Of a DNA stretch of 6,227 bases, positions 1 through 5,123 are shown in pieces. The number at the start of each line of letters is the position of its first letter. Positions within the stretch are counted from its first letter, which is position 1. The notes under the pieces were generated by a model that searched no databases, was not told the DNA's origin, and saw only the letters and a list, made by a program, of their open reading frames with translations. The position numbers were made by a program, and so were the translations under genes. The stretch comes from Chloroflexota bacterium (GTDB lineage Bacteria; Chloroflexota; Anaerolineae; Ardenticatenales; Ardenticatenaceae), in assembly GCA_003520455.1 (NCBI GenBank), contig DOUV01001005.1:1-6227 (forward strand). Direction: 5' to 3'.

Positions 1-20
1 CGAGGGGCGCCGCCAGGCGT

Positions 21-47
21 GGCCTGCTCGCCTGGGCGAGCCCGGCC
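21..47. repeat. Strong GC-rich hairpin
   Basis: GCTCGCC (26-32) and GGCGAGC (35-41) are perfect 7-base inverted arms. Outside them GGCC (21-24) can pair with GGCC (44-47) across a small internal loop. Neither side carries a T-run, so a classical intrinsic terminator is not supported. The core resembles the inverted repeat at 2142-2157 on the other side of the hydrolase gene. Confidence 0.6.
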
Positions 48-131
48 GGTGCTTGCCCGTAGGGGACCCCGGGGCGTCTGGACAGGGTGCAGGTTGAGGC
101 GCGGCCCCTCCATCGCTGAGCGGTGACGACC

Positions 132-157
132 CATTGCTGCTCATTGATTTCCCATTG
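132..157. repeat. Three CATTG direct repeats at ~10-bp spacing
   Basis: CATTG occurs at 132-136, 142-146 and 153-157, so the copies start 10 and 11 bases apart, about one helical turn. They lie 22-47 bases beyond the hydrolase stop codon. This could be a protein-binding array, a degenerate short-period repeat, or chance. Confidence 0.35.
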
Positions 158-178
158 TTCAGCCTGTAACCTGCCACC

Positions 179-1804
179 CTATCGGATAAGGACGCCGTCG
201 AGCCCGAGCGCGCCGTCGGTCACGTGAAGGTCAAAGATGTGCGGGCCGGGCCCGAGGTTGCCGGCGATCAAAACTTTAAGGGGCATCGTTCCGGGCGGTA
301 CGTCGCCGGGGATAGTAATCGTGCTGGGCGGCGCGTAGTCCAGGCGCGTCTCGATGGTCGCCGCGCTGTCGGGGCGCACGATGAGCGCCAGCGCGCTGCC
401 CTCGAAGCGAAAGCCGAGGCTGGCACCCGTCTGCCCCTTGCGGTACCCTCCCAGAACGGCGTCGGGGGCGTGATGGTCTGTCCAACCCGGGCTGTATGCG
501 ATCGTCCAGTGGTTCTCCTGATGGTAGCCGCGGTACATCGTTGGCTCGCGAAGAGCGGCCTGGATGTAGGTCGAGAGGGCCTCAAAAGCGGGGGTCGGGG
601 TAAAATCGGGCTCGACCAGGCGGAAGTAGTATTGCGGCTTGCCAGCCTCGCGGGCGTCGGCCTGTTTGAAGAACCAGTAGGTTACGACCCCCATCCAGGG
701 CCACTCATGCTGGATCCGCTCGAAGGCCTCGACGGCGTAGCGGGCACGGGCTTCCTCCGGCGTGCGGCCGAAGGGGGCGTCGACACCAGCGGGGGCCGAG
801 TTCCACCCGACCTCGCTCGCCCAGATAGCCTTGTTCGCATCACCGTTGCGAATCATGATATCGCGGACGTACACCGGGCGCGAGAAATTCAGGACCCGCG
901 GGCGCATCCGGCGGTCGCTCGCCCCGCTCCAGAGCCCGTAGTCCTGGATCGCGAGGATATCGAAGTACGCTTTCGCGCCGGCATCGTACATCCGTTGGAG
1001 GAAGAGAAAGTCGTTGAAATCGCGCCCGGTCAGCTCGATGGTGGGAGCCAGCGGCGCGGTGAGAATCAGGGCCTCAGGATTGGCGGTCTTGGCGCAGGTG
1101 TACCCGACCTTCAAGAGGGCGGTGTACTGCTCGGGGTTGATGTCGTAGACGCCCCACTCGGGATAGATGTTGGGCTCGTTCCAGATCTGGAAATAGCGCA
1201 GGCGCCCGCGGTAGCGGCCCACCACATTTTTGACATAATCACAGTAATCGGCCAAATTGTCAGGTGGCGCGAACGCACCGGCCGCGGTCCCACGCGCCCG
1301 GCTCCAGTGCGGTGGGGTGCTCAACCGGGCGATGATCTGAAGTTGATTGGCCTCCGCCAGGGCGACGATGCGGTCGTATTTGGTCCACGCATTCTTGATC
1401 TCGTTGTCGCGGAGGTCCACATACCAGCCTTTGTGATGGATTTCCAGATCCTCCCACGGAAATTCCTGGCGAATCCACTGGAAGCCGGCCGCGTGGATCA
1501 TCTCCAGCGAGTGTTCGACCTTATCGGGTTCGACCTCAGTTTGCAAGAAAGTATTGACACCGAACGGCCCGAGGCCGGTATCGTGAACCGGAACGTCCAG
1601 GGCCGTGGCCGGGTAAGGGCGCAGGCGGCTGCTGATGAGGTGCACCGCCCCGCGCAATTGGGGAGTCAGCGCCTCCTCGCCCGTCTCGGCCTGCAGCCAG
1701 GGACGGGCGCGCGGCGCGAGCAGCAGCCCGGCGGCCGCCAGCAGGATAAGCGCCGTGACGGACAGCGTAATTGTGACAGGAGAACGAACCAGGCGCTTGA
1801 GCAT
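179..1804 (-). CDS. Membrane-anchored clan-A glycoside hydrolase (GH39/GH5-like)
   Basis: Probably an extracytoplasmic polysaccharide or glycoside hydrolase of 541 aa. Residues 7-29 form a hydrophobic helix after basic residues (MLKRLVR), a signal anchor or Sec signal. Residues ~78-420 look like a (beta/alpha)8 barrel: GVNTFLQ and WIRQEFPWEDL near the start, QIWNEPN with the likely acid/base Glu210, and IWASEVGWNS with the likely nucleophile Glu331, followed by VTYWFFKQ. That Asn-Glu-Pro plus later Glu pattern is typical of clan GH-A. Residues ~445-541 form a separate beta-rich domain (FEGSALALIVRP, GPGPHIFDLHV), perhaps carbohydrate-binding. The start at 1804 places the membrane helix right at the N-terminus. 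The frame stays open to ATG codons at 1840 and 2077, but that extension is Pro/Ser/Arg-rich and unlike a protein domain. No strong ribosome-binding site precedes 1804 or 1840. Substrate unknown; exopolysaccharide is a guess from family habits. Confidence 0.85.
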   Translation of the reverse strand: MLKRLVRSPVTITLSVTALILLAAAGLLLAPRARPWLQAETGEEALTPQLRGAVHLISSRLRPYPATALDVPVHDTGLGPFGVNTFLQTEVEPDKVEHSLEMIHAAGFQWIRQEFPWEDLEIHHKGWYVDLRDNEIKNAWTKYDRIVALAEANQLQIIARLSTPPHWSRARGTAAGAFAPPDNLADYCDYVKNVVGRYRGRLRYFQIWNEPNIYPEWGVYDINPEQYTALLKVGYTCAKTANPEALILTAPLAPTIELTGRDFNDFLFLQRMYDAGAKAYFDILAIQDYGLWSGASDRRMRPRVLNFSRPVYVRDIMIRNGDANKAIWASEVGWNSAPAGVDAPFGRTPEEARARYAVEAFERIQHEWPWMGVVTYWFFKQADAREAGKPQYYFRLVEPDFTPTPAFEALSTYIQAALREPTMYRGYHQENHWTIAYSPGWTDHHAPDAVLGGYRKGQTGASLGFRFEGSALALIVRPDSAATIETRLDYAPPSTITIPGDVPPGTMPLKVLIAGNLGPGPHIFDLHVTDGALGLDGVLIR

Positions 1805-1805
1805 A

Positions 1806-1823
1806 ATTCGTGGGCCCACGAAT
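1806..1823. promoter_or_regulatory. 18-bp perfect palindrome next to the hydrolase start
   Basis: ATTCGTGGGCCCACGAAT is identical to its reverse complement over all 18 bases, centred between 1814 and 1815. Only base 1805 separates it from the chosen start codon (1802-1804, minus strand). A perfect dyad here could be an operator for a dimeric repressor or a hairpin in the mRNA overlapping the ribosome footprint. If translation began at 1840 it would instead lie inside the coding sequence. The function is inferred; the symmetry is seen directly. Confidence 0.6.
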
Positions 1824-1960
1824 GTGGGACGCTGAAGCATAGCCCGAGGGGCGTGAGTCGCCAAATCAAATCGTGCCGACAACGTTTTCGCCAGCGGCGG
1901 TTCGAGGGAGAAAGTCGCCGGAGATGGATAGAGCCAGCGCGCTTGTGAACCAGGATTGAC

Positions 1961-1981
1961 GCGTCCGGAGCGGTCCGGCGC
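1961..1981. repeat. Hairpin with bulged T
   Basis: GCG (1961-1963) and CCGGA (1965-1969) pair with TCCGG (1974-1978) and CGC (1979-1981). This is an 8-bp stem with a bulged T at 1964 and a GCGG loop. CTTTCC follows on the plus strand, too short a T-run to call a terminator. Role unknown. Confidence 0.5.
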
Positions 1982-2141
1982 TTTCCAGGGGGCCCGGTGC
2001 TCACTGTGACCGCCTGTCGACGCGAAAGACAAGCCGGGGGATGCTCCGCGCTCCGATTCCGGCTCCCATCCTCGCATCTATGAGTGCTTCTGAGTTGCGG
2101 AGAGGGTCTCAAGCGCACGGGCCGGATTTGAGAGTATTCCA

Positions 2142-2157
2142 TGCTCGCAGGCGAGCA
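2142..2157. repeat. TGCTCGC/GCGAGCA inverted repeat
   Basis: TGCTCGC (2142-2148) and GCGAGCA (2151-2157) are perfect 7-base arms separated by AG. As DNA this is a dyad; as RNA it gives a 6-bp stem with a CAGG loop. It resembles the hairpin core at 25-41, so similar inverted repeats bracket the hydrolase gene. Role unknown. Confidence 0.55.
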
Positions 2158-2210
2158 ACGGCCGGGACGAAAGGCGAGCGACGCCTGCGCCGACGCGCTG
2201 TTTCGGGCAC

Positions 2211-2239
2211 TTGCCGACTCCAGGGGGTTGTGATACACT
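2211..2239 (+). promoter_or_regulatory. Candidate distal promoter toward nuoA
   Basis: TTGCCG (2211-2216) and TACACT (2234-2239) are separated by 17 bases, and a TGA immediately before the second box resembles an extended -10 element. Transcription from here would give a leader of roughly 145 bases that includes the small stem-loops at 2244-2284. Each box differs from the sigma-70 consensus at two positions, so this is weaker than the proximal promoter. Confidence 0.35.
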
Positions 2240-2243
2240 CCAC

Positions 2244-2284
2244 AATCGGTCCCACCGATTGCTCGAAGTGATCCTCTCCGAGGA
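2244..2284 (+). other. Two short stem-loops in the nuoA leader region
   Basis: AATCGGT (2244-2250) pairs perfectly with ACCGATT (2254-2260) around a CCC loop. TCCTC (2272-2276) pairs with GAGGA (2280-2284) around TCC. They lie directly after the candidate distal promoter and would start that transcript. No T-run follows either one, and no known riboswitch was recognised. Confidence 0.4.
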
Positions 2285-2327
2285 AGAGTCCCTGCTGAGT
2301 CCTGCGGTTGGTCGTCAGCTTCGACCT

Positions 2328-2357
2328 TTGCGGGCGGCTCTCTCCGCATGTTATAAT
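2328..2357 (+). promoter_or_regulatory. Candidate main promoter of the nuo operon
   Basis: TGTTATAAT at 2349-2357 contains a perfect TATAAT (2352-2357) preceded by the TGn extended -10 motif. TTGCGG (2328-2333) lies 18 bases upstream as a partial -35 box. Transcription would begin near 2364, about 26 bases before the nuoA start and just upstream of the GGAGGA ribosome-binding site at 2375-2380. A perfect extended -10 in otherwise GC-rich DNA makes this the most convincing promoter in the window. Confidence 0.65.
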
Positions 2358-2389
2358 TATCCGACTGGAGTGCTGGAGGATTTCTCGCG

Positions 2390-2743
2390 ATGAGCCCATA
2401 TGCTGTGATAGGCGCCTTTCTCCTTGTTGGCCTGGCGCTGCCGGCGGTTACGTTGCTGGGTGCGGTCCTTGTCAGTCCCAAAAAGCCCAACCCGATCAAG
2501 AGTGACATTTACGAGTGCGGTCTGGAGACGATTGGGGAGACCTGGGTCCAGTTCAAGGTCCAGTACTACATCTACGCGCTGGTCTTCGTGATCTTCGATA
2601 TCGAGACCGTCTTCCTCTATCCCTGGGCGGTGGCATACAACCAATTGGGGCTTTTCGCCCTGCTGGAGATGTTGGTCTTCCTGGGAATCTTGCTGACCGG
2701 ATTGTTCTACGCGTGGCGAAAAGGCGCACTGAACTGGTTTTAG
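2390..2743 (+). CDS. nuoA: NADH-quinone oxidoreductase subunit A
   Basis: Membrane subunit of respiratory complex I (mitochondrial ND3), at the junction of the membrane and peripheral arms by the quinone site. The 117-aa protein has the expected three transmembrane helices (~5-28, ~61-80, ~87-108). The family signature starts at residue 41: YECGLE, with Cys43 in the loop equivalent to the ND3 switch loop, then WVQFKVQYY and [14 protein letters not shown], with the conserved acidic pair Asp70/Glu72 in helix 2. Length is normal. GGAGGA at 2375-2380, 9 bases before the ATG, fixes the start. It is the first gene of the operon; the next gene is nuoH after 71 bases, whereas in the common 14-gene order nuoB would follow. 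Confidence 0.97.
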   Translation: MSPYAVIGAFLLVGLALPAVTLLGAVLVSPKKPNPIKSDIYECGLETIGETWVQFKVQYYIYALVFVIFDIETVFLYPWAVAYNQLGLFALLEMLVFLGILLTGLFYAWRKGALNWF

Positions 2744-2796
2744 CGTGCAGTGACAGGCCGCAATCGGGTGAACGTTGACCGGTCTGCTGGTCTGGG

Positions 2797-2813
2797 ACTC
2801 CACAAGGGGGAGT
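2797..2813 (+). other. Hairpin overlapping the nuoH ribosome-binding site
   Basis: ACTCC (2797-2801) can pair with GGAGT (2809-2813) around a 7-base loop. The purine-rich ribosome-binding site of nuoH (AGGGGGAG, 2805-2812) lies partly in the loop and partly in the 3' arm, and the ATG follows at 2815. The 5-bp stem is weak, so any effect on translation is speculative. Confidence 0.35.
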
Positions 2814-2814
2814 G

Positions 2815-4050
2815 ATGGCATTTCTCGATCGCCTCTTTATTGAGATTGGACACGCGTGGACAACCTTCCTGCTCCGCTTCCTCCCGGAGGGTGTTGTCAG
2901 CCTGATCGGTATTCTCCTCTCAGCGATTCTGATCTCCACCTTTGCGGCGCTGACATTCCTGGTGATGACTTTCCTCGAACGTAAGGTGGTCGCTCGGATT
3001 CAGGACCGCATCGGACCGAACCGCGCCGGGCCGTTCGGTGTCTTGCAGCCGTTCGCCGATATGCTCAAGATGTTCACCAAGGAGCTGACGACACCGGCCG
3101 GCGCTCACAAGATCGTCTTTAACCTTGCTCCGATTATCGCCGCGGCCCCAGGACTGATGATTTTCGCGGTCATTCCCTTCGGCAAGGGGATGGTCGCTGC
3201 GGATCTCGACGTCGGGGTGATCTACTTCATCGCGATCGGTTCCATCGCCGAGATCGGAATTTTGATGGGGGGCTGGGCCAGCCGCAACAAGTTCGCGCTC
3301 CTGGGCGCGATGCGCGCGGTGGCTCAGATGATCTCATACGAGATCCCGATGGTGCTCGCGTTCATGGGCATCCTGATGATGGCCGGCACGCTCAAGCTCT
3401 CGGCGCTGGTCGAGGCGCAAGTGTTGCCCTTCCTGGTGCTTCAGCCGGTGGCCTTCCTCATCTGGCTGGTGAGCGCGGCCGCGGAGCTAAACCGCTCCCC
3501 GTTCGACATCATGGAGGCAGAGTCCGAGATTGTTGCCGGCTATCATACCGAGTACAGTGGTATGAAGTTCGGTCTCTTCCAGATGGCCGAGTTCGTGGCA
3601 GCCTACGCCTCGGCCGCGATTGCCACCACCGTTTTCTTCGGAGGCTGGCGCGGGATTGACCTCCCAGGGGTTGACATCATTCCGGGCTGGCTGATCTTCT
3701 GGCTCAAGAGTTACATCATCGTCTTTGCCCTCTTCTGGTTCCGCGGCACCTTCCCACGGTTGCGGATTGACCAGTTGCAAGCCTTCTGCTGGAAATTCCT
3801 GGTGCCGGCCGCGCTTCTGAACGTGTTGGTCACGGGCGTTGTTGTCTACTTCTTCCCGATCATGCGGGTGGGGGTTCAGGTGCCCGCGGGAGCGGGCTGG
3901 GTGGTGACGACAGTGGCCTACCTGATTGGCAACGCCATAACCATCGTTCTGCTCCTGATTTTCTACCGTCGTCCGACCCGCCGCGCGGCGGCCCAGTTCC
4001 AGGCGGTCGAGCCGACGCCGGCGGTTATTCGCGAGGTGCGTCCCGCATGA
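2815..4050 (+). CDS. nuoH: NADH-quinone oxidoreductase subunit H
   Basis: Complex I membrane subunit (mitochondrial ND1) that forms most of the quinone chamber and links it to the proton channels. The 411-aa protein shows both family signatures: RIGPNRAGPFGVLQPFAD (residues 65-82) and AELNRSPFDIMEAESEIVAG (223-242) continuing into YHTEYSGM. Between them is AMRAVAQMISYEIPMVL (165-181), and later RGTFPRLRIDQL (310-321). About nine helices are visible. The last one (~363-384) and a basic/proline-rich tail extend past the point where the 325-residue E. coli protein ends; Thermus Nqo8, as recalled, also has an extra helix. ATG 2815 is preferred over the in-frame GTG at 2812, which leaves almost no room after the AGGGGG at 2805-2810. 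The stop overlaps the nuoJ start by ATGA. Confidence 0.97.
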   Translation: MAFLDRLFIEIGHAWTTFLLRFLPEGVVSLIGILLSAILISTFAALTFLVMTFLERKVVARIQDRIGPNRAGPFGVLQPFADMLKMFTKELTTPAGAHKIVFNLAPIIAAAPGLMIFAVIPFGKGMVAADLDVGVIYFIAIGSIAEIGILMGGWASRNKFALLGAMRAVAQMISYEIPMVLAFMGILMMAGTLKLSALVEAQVLPFLVLQPVAFLIWLVSAAAELNRSPFDIMEAESEIVAGYHTEYSGMKFGLFQMAEFVAAYASAAIATTVFFGGWRGIDLPGVDIIPGWLIFWLKSYIIVFALFWFRGTFPRLRIDQLQAFCWKFLVPAALLNVLVTGVVVYFFPIMRVGVQVPAGAGWVVTTVAYLIGNAITIVLLLIFYRRPTRRAAAQFQAVEPTPAVIREVRPA

Positions 4051-4550
4051 CTGGCGAGCAGATCATCTTCGGGTTGATTGCCCTGGTCACCCTGGCCTTT
4101 GCGGCCGGGATGGTCACGGTCAACAGTGTCTTTCACGCCGCGCTTCTCATGATTGGGGCCTTTGGTGGGGTGGCGGCACTCTTCGTGACCCTCAATGCCG
4201 GCTTCCTGGGGGTGGTGCAGGTGCTGATCTACGTGGGAGCCATCGCGGTGTTGGTCCTCTTTGCAGTCATGTTGACGCCGCGAGTGATGGCGCAGCAGGA
4301 CACCCGGCCGCGCTACACGCCGCAGTGGCCATTGGCCGCGATCATCGCGGTTCTGCTGACGGGTGTCCTGGTCATCATTGGTATTACCGTCAACTGGCCG
4401 GTCCAGGCCCAGTTTGCCCCGGCGACGGCCGACTACGCCGTCGAGCTGGGCAAGGCGTTTATGGGGCCATACATTTTGCCGTTCGAGGTGGCTTCGGTGG
4501 TGCTGCTGGTCGCTCTGGTAGGTGCCATCGTGATCGCCCGCGAAGAGTAG
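4047..4550 (+). CDS. nuoJ: NADH-quinone oxidoreductase subunit J
   Basis: Complex I membrane subunit (mitochondrial ND6) between the quinone end and the antiporter-like pumps. The 167-aa protein has five likely helices. Its family signature runs from VNSVFHAALLMIG (residues 25-37) to FLGVVQVLIYVGAIAVLVLF (53-72); the YVGAI part corresponds to the third helix that changes conformation during catalysis. The end, ILPFEVASVVLLVALVGA (143-160), is also typical. The start ATG overlaps the nuoH stop (ATGA at 4047-4050), and GAGGT at 4033-4037 lies 9 bases upstream within nuoH, so the two are probably translationally coupled. nuoI, usual between nuoH and nuoJ, is absent. Length is slightly below the 184 aa of E. 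coli NuoJ. Confidence 0.96.
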   Translation: MTGEQIIFGLIALVTLAFAAGMVTVNSVFHAALLMIGAFGGVAALFVTLNAGFLGVVQVLIYVGAIAVLVLFAVMLTPRVMAQQDTRPRYTPQWPLAAIIAVLLTGVLVIIGITVNWPVQAQFAPATADYAVELGKAFMGPYILPFEVASVVLLVALVGAIVIAREE

Positions 4551-4557
4551 TGTCCGT

Positions 4558-4660
4558 CGCCCGGCGCGAGAGGCCGCGTGTCGAGACGCCGTGGTGAGGT
4601 GTCTTTCCACCAGGAGACAGGCTCGCCGAACCGTTTCCACATGATGGGCTGCGCCGGGCG
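4558..4660 (+). repeat. 10-bp inverted repeat spanning the nuoJ-nuoK spacer
   Basis: CGCCCGGCGC (4558-4567) and GCGCCGGGCG (4651-4660) are exact reverse complements separated by 83 bases. In the mRNA they could close one large loop just after the nuoJ stop (4550) and before the nuoK ribosome-binding site (4676-4679). Inside, TTTCCAC is directly repeated at 4604-4610 and 4634-4640, exactly 30 bases apart. Two GC-rich 10-mers can match by chance, so confidence in a function is low. Confidence 0.4.
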
Positions 4661-4687
4661 CGATTGTGCCCGAGCGAGGTTCAACCC

Positions 4688-5002
4688 ATGGCAACAGTTC
4701 CCTTGAGCTGGTATCTCAGCGTCGCCGCCGTGCTCTTTGGCATCGGTCTGTTCGGCGCGCTCGCCCGACGGAATGCCGTCGCGATTCTCATGGGCATCGA
4801 GTTGATGATGAATGCCGTCAACATCAATCTCGTGGCATTCTGGCGCTACGTCGAAAGCGTCGGTCTGGCGGGCCAGATGTTCGCGATTATCTCGATCACG
4901 ATCGCAGCGGCGGAGATCGCCGTCGCCCTGGCGCTGGTCCTGGCGATGTACCGGGCGCGTGACACCGTAAACGTTGAAGAGATCGACCTGTTGAAGTGGT
5001 AA
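4688..5002 (+). CDS. nuoK: NADH-quinone oxidoreductase subunit K
   Basis: Complex I membrane subunit (mitochondrial ND4L), MrpC-related, carrying two membrane-embedded glutamates of the proton path. The 104-aa protein has three helices (~6-24, ~28-52, ~62-87). ILMGIELMMNAVNIN (residues 33-47) contains Glu38 and IAAAEIAVALAL (72-83) contains Glu76; these match the essential Glu36 and Glu72 of E. coli NuoK. The length fits the family (100-104 aa). ATG 4688 is chosen because GAGG at 4676-4679 lies 8 bases upstream and the helix pattern starts directly; an in-frame TTG at 4664 would add eight unrelated residues. A 137-base spacer separates it from nuoJ and a 121-base one from nuoL. Confidence 0.96.
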   Translation: MATVPLSWYLSVAAVLFGIGLFGALARRNAVAILMGIELMMNAVNINLVAFWRYVESVGLAGQMFAIISITIAAAEIAVALALVLAMYRARDTVNVEEIDLLKW

Positions 5003-5028
5003 TGCGATCGAAAGAGATAGGCACACAG

Positions 5029-5053
5029 GTATCACGTGATACGTGACGCGTGA
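5029..5053. repeat. CGTGA heptad repeat beginning with a 14-bp palindrome
   Basis: GTATCACGTGATAC (5029-5042) is a perfect 14-bp palindrome with a CACGTG core. From 5033 the sequence reads as three 7-base units each ending in CGTGA: CACGTGA, TACGTGA and CGCGTGA (5033-5053). CGTGA is the reverse complement of the TCACG core of the array at 5080-5113, so the two arrays lie in opposite orientation in the nuoK-nuoL spacer. Confidence 0.65.
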
Positions 5054-5079
5054 TTCGGCAGGAGAGGGCAATCTCTTCA

Positions 5080-5113
5080 TTCACGTTTCACGTTTCACGT
5101 TTCACGTTTCACG
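5080..5113 (+). repeat. Tandem TTCACGT heptamer array upstream of nuoL
   Basis: Four exact TTCACGT units (5080-5107) are followed by a fifth, TTCACG (5108-5113), giving 34 bases of uninterrupted 7-bp repeat. The last G is also the first base of the nuoL ribosome-binding site GAGG (5113-5116). It is too short and regular, with no spacers, to be CRISPR. Similar heptamer runs are recalled from Chloroflexota genomes, but this was not checked. Confidence 0.9.
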
Positions 5114-5123
5114 AGGCGCGTCC

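Larger units (their letters stand above)
1..178. other. Non-coding GC-rich region downstream of the glycoside hydrolase
   Basis: No convincing gene is visible. The plus-strand frames checked are short and give proline/arginine/glycine-rich translations without recognisable motifs. The first ~115 bases are very GC-rich and full of short inverted repeats (for example GGGGACCCC at 62-70 and the hairpin at 21-47). Bases 120-178 are less GC-rich and contain repeated CATTG. The stretch lies 3' of the minus-strand hydrolase, so it probably contains that gene's transcript end, but no stem followed by a T-run was found. The GC-rich part may be an interspersed intergenic repeat; that is only an impression. 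Confidence 0.6.
1805..2389. other. Divergent intergenic region between the hydrolase and nuoA
   Basis: This 585-base stretch separates two divergent genes and should hold control elements for both. It contains an 18-bp palindrome at the hydrolase start, hairpins at 1961-1981 and 2142-2157, and two candidate nuoA-directed promoters with small stem-loops between them. Open frames crossing it (for example plus-strand 2041-2271) are Arg/Ala/Pro-rich, lack recognisable domains and are not credible. No clear minus-strand promoter was found. The best weak candidate is TATGCT, the reverse complement of 1836-1841, with TTTGGC 18 bases upstream. Confidence 0.7.

Noticed and set aside
21..47. Intrinsic terminator for the hydrolase
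   Set aside because: The stem is strong, but neither strand has a T-run after it and it lies ~130 bases past the stop codon.
224..1948. 574-codon open frame on the plus strand opposite the hydrolase
   Set aside because: It is the antisense shadow of a GC-rich gene. The translation has no recognisable motifs, while the minus-strand frame has clear catalytic motifs.
1805..2077. Upstream ATG at 2077 giving a 632-aa hydrolase
   Set aside because: The extra 91 residues are Pro/Ser/Arg/Gly-rich and would put the membrane helix at residue ~98. A start at 1804 gives a normal signal-anchor N-terminus. ATG 1840 remains a minor alternative.
2041..2271. 76-codon plus-strand open frame in the intergenic region
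   Set aside because: The composition is Arg/Ala/Ser-rich with no family resemblance, no clear ribosome-binding site, and it crosses a strong inverted repeat.
1666..2508. 280-codon minus-strand open frame across the divergent region into nuoA
   Set aside because: It overlaps both the hydrolase and nuoA in other frames, has no domain-like sequence and no ribosome-binding site; a chance frame in GC-rich DNA.
2812..2814. GTG start for nuoH
   Set aside because: It lies within or against the purine-rich ribosome-binding site. ATG 2815 has workable, though short, spacing.
4664..4687. TTG start for a longer NuoK
   Set aside because: It would add eight residues not expected in the family and would lie upstream of the GAGG that fits ATG 4688.
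3963..4694. 243-codon minus-strand open frame opposite nuoH and nuoJ
   Set aside because: Antisense shadow; His/Arg/Asp/Gln-rich translation typical of the reverse of membrane-protein genes. The same holds for minus-strand frames at 4433-5080, 5102-5468 and 5703-6212.
5030..5113. CRISPR-like array
   Set aside because: The units are 7 bases with no spacers; this is a short tandem repeat.
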